A stretch of 5,158 nt of DNA from an uncultured Clostridia bacterium (lineage in GTDB: Bacteria > Bacillota > Clostridia > Christensenellales > Aristaeellaceae). The notes under the pieces are model-generated. The model made no database searches, was not told where the DNA came from, and worked only from the letters and a program-made list of their open reading frames with translations. The translations under genes and the position numbers were made by a program. The stretch is taken from the NCBI GenBank assembly GCA_946409855.1, contig CAMJXZ010000249.1, positions 1 to 5,158 on the forward strand, written 5' to 3'. Each line of letters opens with the position of its first letter. Position 1 is the stretch's first letter. Positions 5,153 to 5,158 of this stretch are shown piece after piece.

Positions 5153-5158
5153 TATCTG

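Noticed and set aside
1..5158. CRISPR arrays, tRNA or rRNA genes, insertion sequences, prophage or defence genes
   Set aside because: None were seen on reading both strands: no regularly spaced repeats, no transposase or integrase motifs, and no tRNA-like cloverleaf. The genes belong to metabolic and regulatory families.

Overview
The window reads as a GC-rich member of the Firmicutes, most likely an uncultured gut or rumen Clostridia. This is inferred from the strong AGGAGG-type ribosome binding sites, a clostridial-style IscR/cysteine desulfurase locus, and secreted carbohydrate-active-type esterases. No rRNA or other taxonomic marker is present, so the lineage is an inference. About 90% of the window is coding and no stretch over 300 bases lacks a gene.

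Layout. (1) On the + strand, bases 1-179 hold the C-terminal end of a membrane-anchored protein, probably a GH3-type glycosidase. An 87-base gap with a strong hairpin follows, then a secreted CE1-like alpha/beta-hydrolase (267-1256). These two probably form a polysaccharide-utilisation transcription unit. (2) A long, nearly symmetrical hairpin at 1272-1321 separates this unit from a convergent minus-strand unit and looks like a bidirectional terminator. (3) The minus-strand unit, in transcription order, is an Rrf2/IscR-like regulator (3808-3401), a secreted DUF3089 alpha/beta-hydrolase (3312-2326) and an MBL-fold metallohydrolase (2225-1350). The gaps are 88 and 100 bases and show no convincing internal promoter, so co-transcription is plausible but unproven. 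(4) On the + strand, divergent from the regulator, is an IscS/NifS-type cysteine desulfurase (3968-5152). The window ends six bases after its stop, so any downstream iscU or mnmA is not visible.

How the genes work together. The best-supported logic is in the 159-base divergent region 3809-3967. It holds two near-identical palindromes (CCTATT-N12/13-AATAGG). One overlaps a perfect TTGACA-17-TATAAT promoter for the desulfurase. The other overlaps the spacer and -10 of a TTGATC-17-TATAAT promoter for the regulator. This fits a cysteine-bearing, probably Fe-S-sensing, Rrf2 repressor that controls both itself and Fe-S cluster biogenesis. The two hydrolases downstream of the regulator have no obvious link to Fe-S metabolism.

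I did not find a clear, previously undescribed system. The window is mostly recognisable families. The most interesting parts are the paired operators and the unexplained hydrolase genes behind the regulator.
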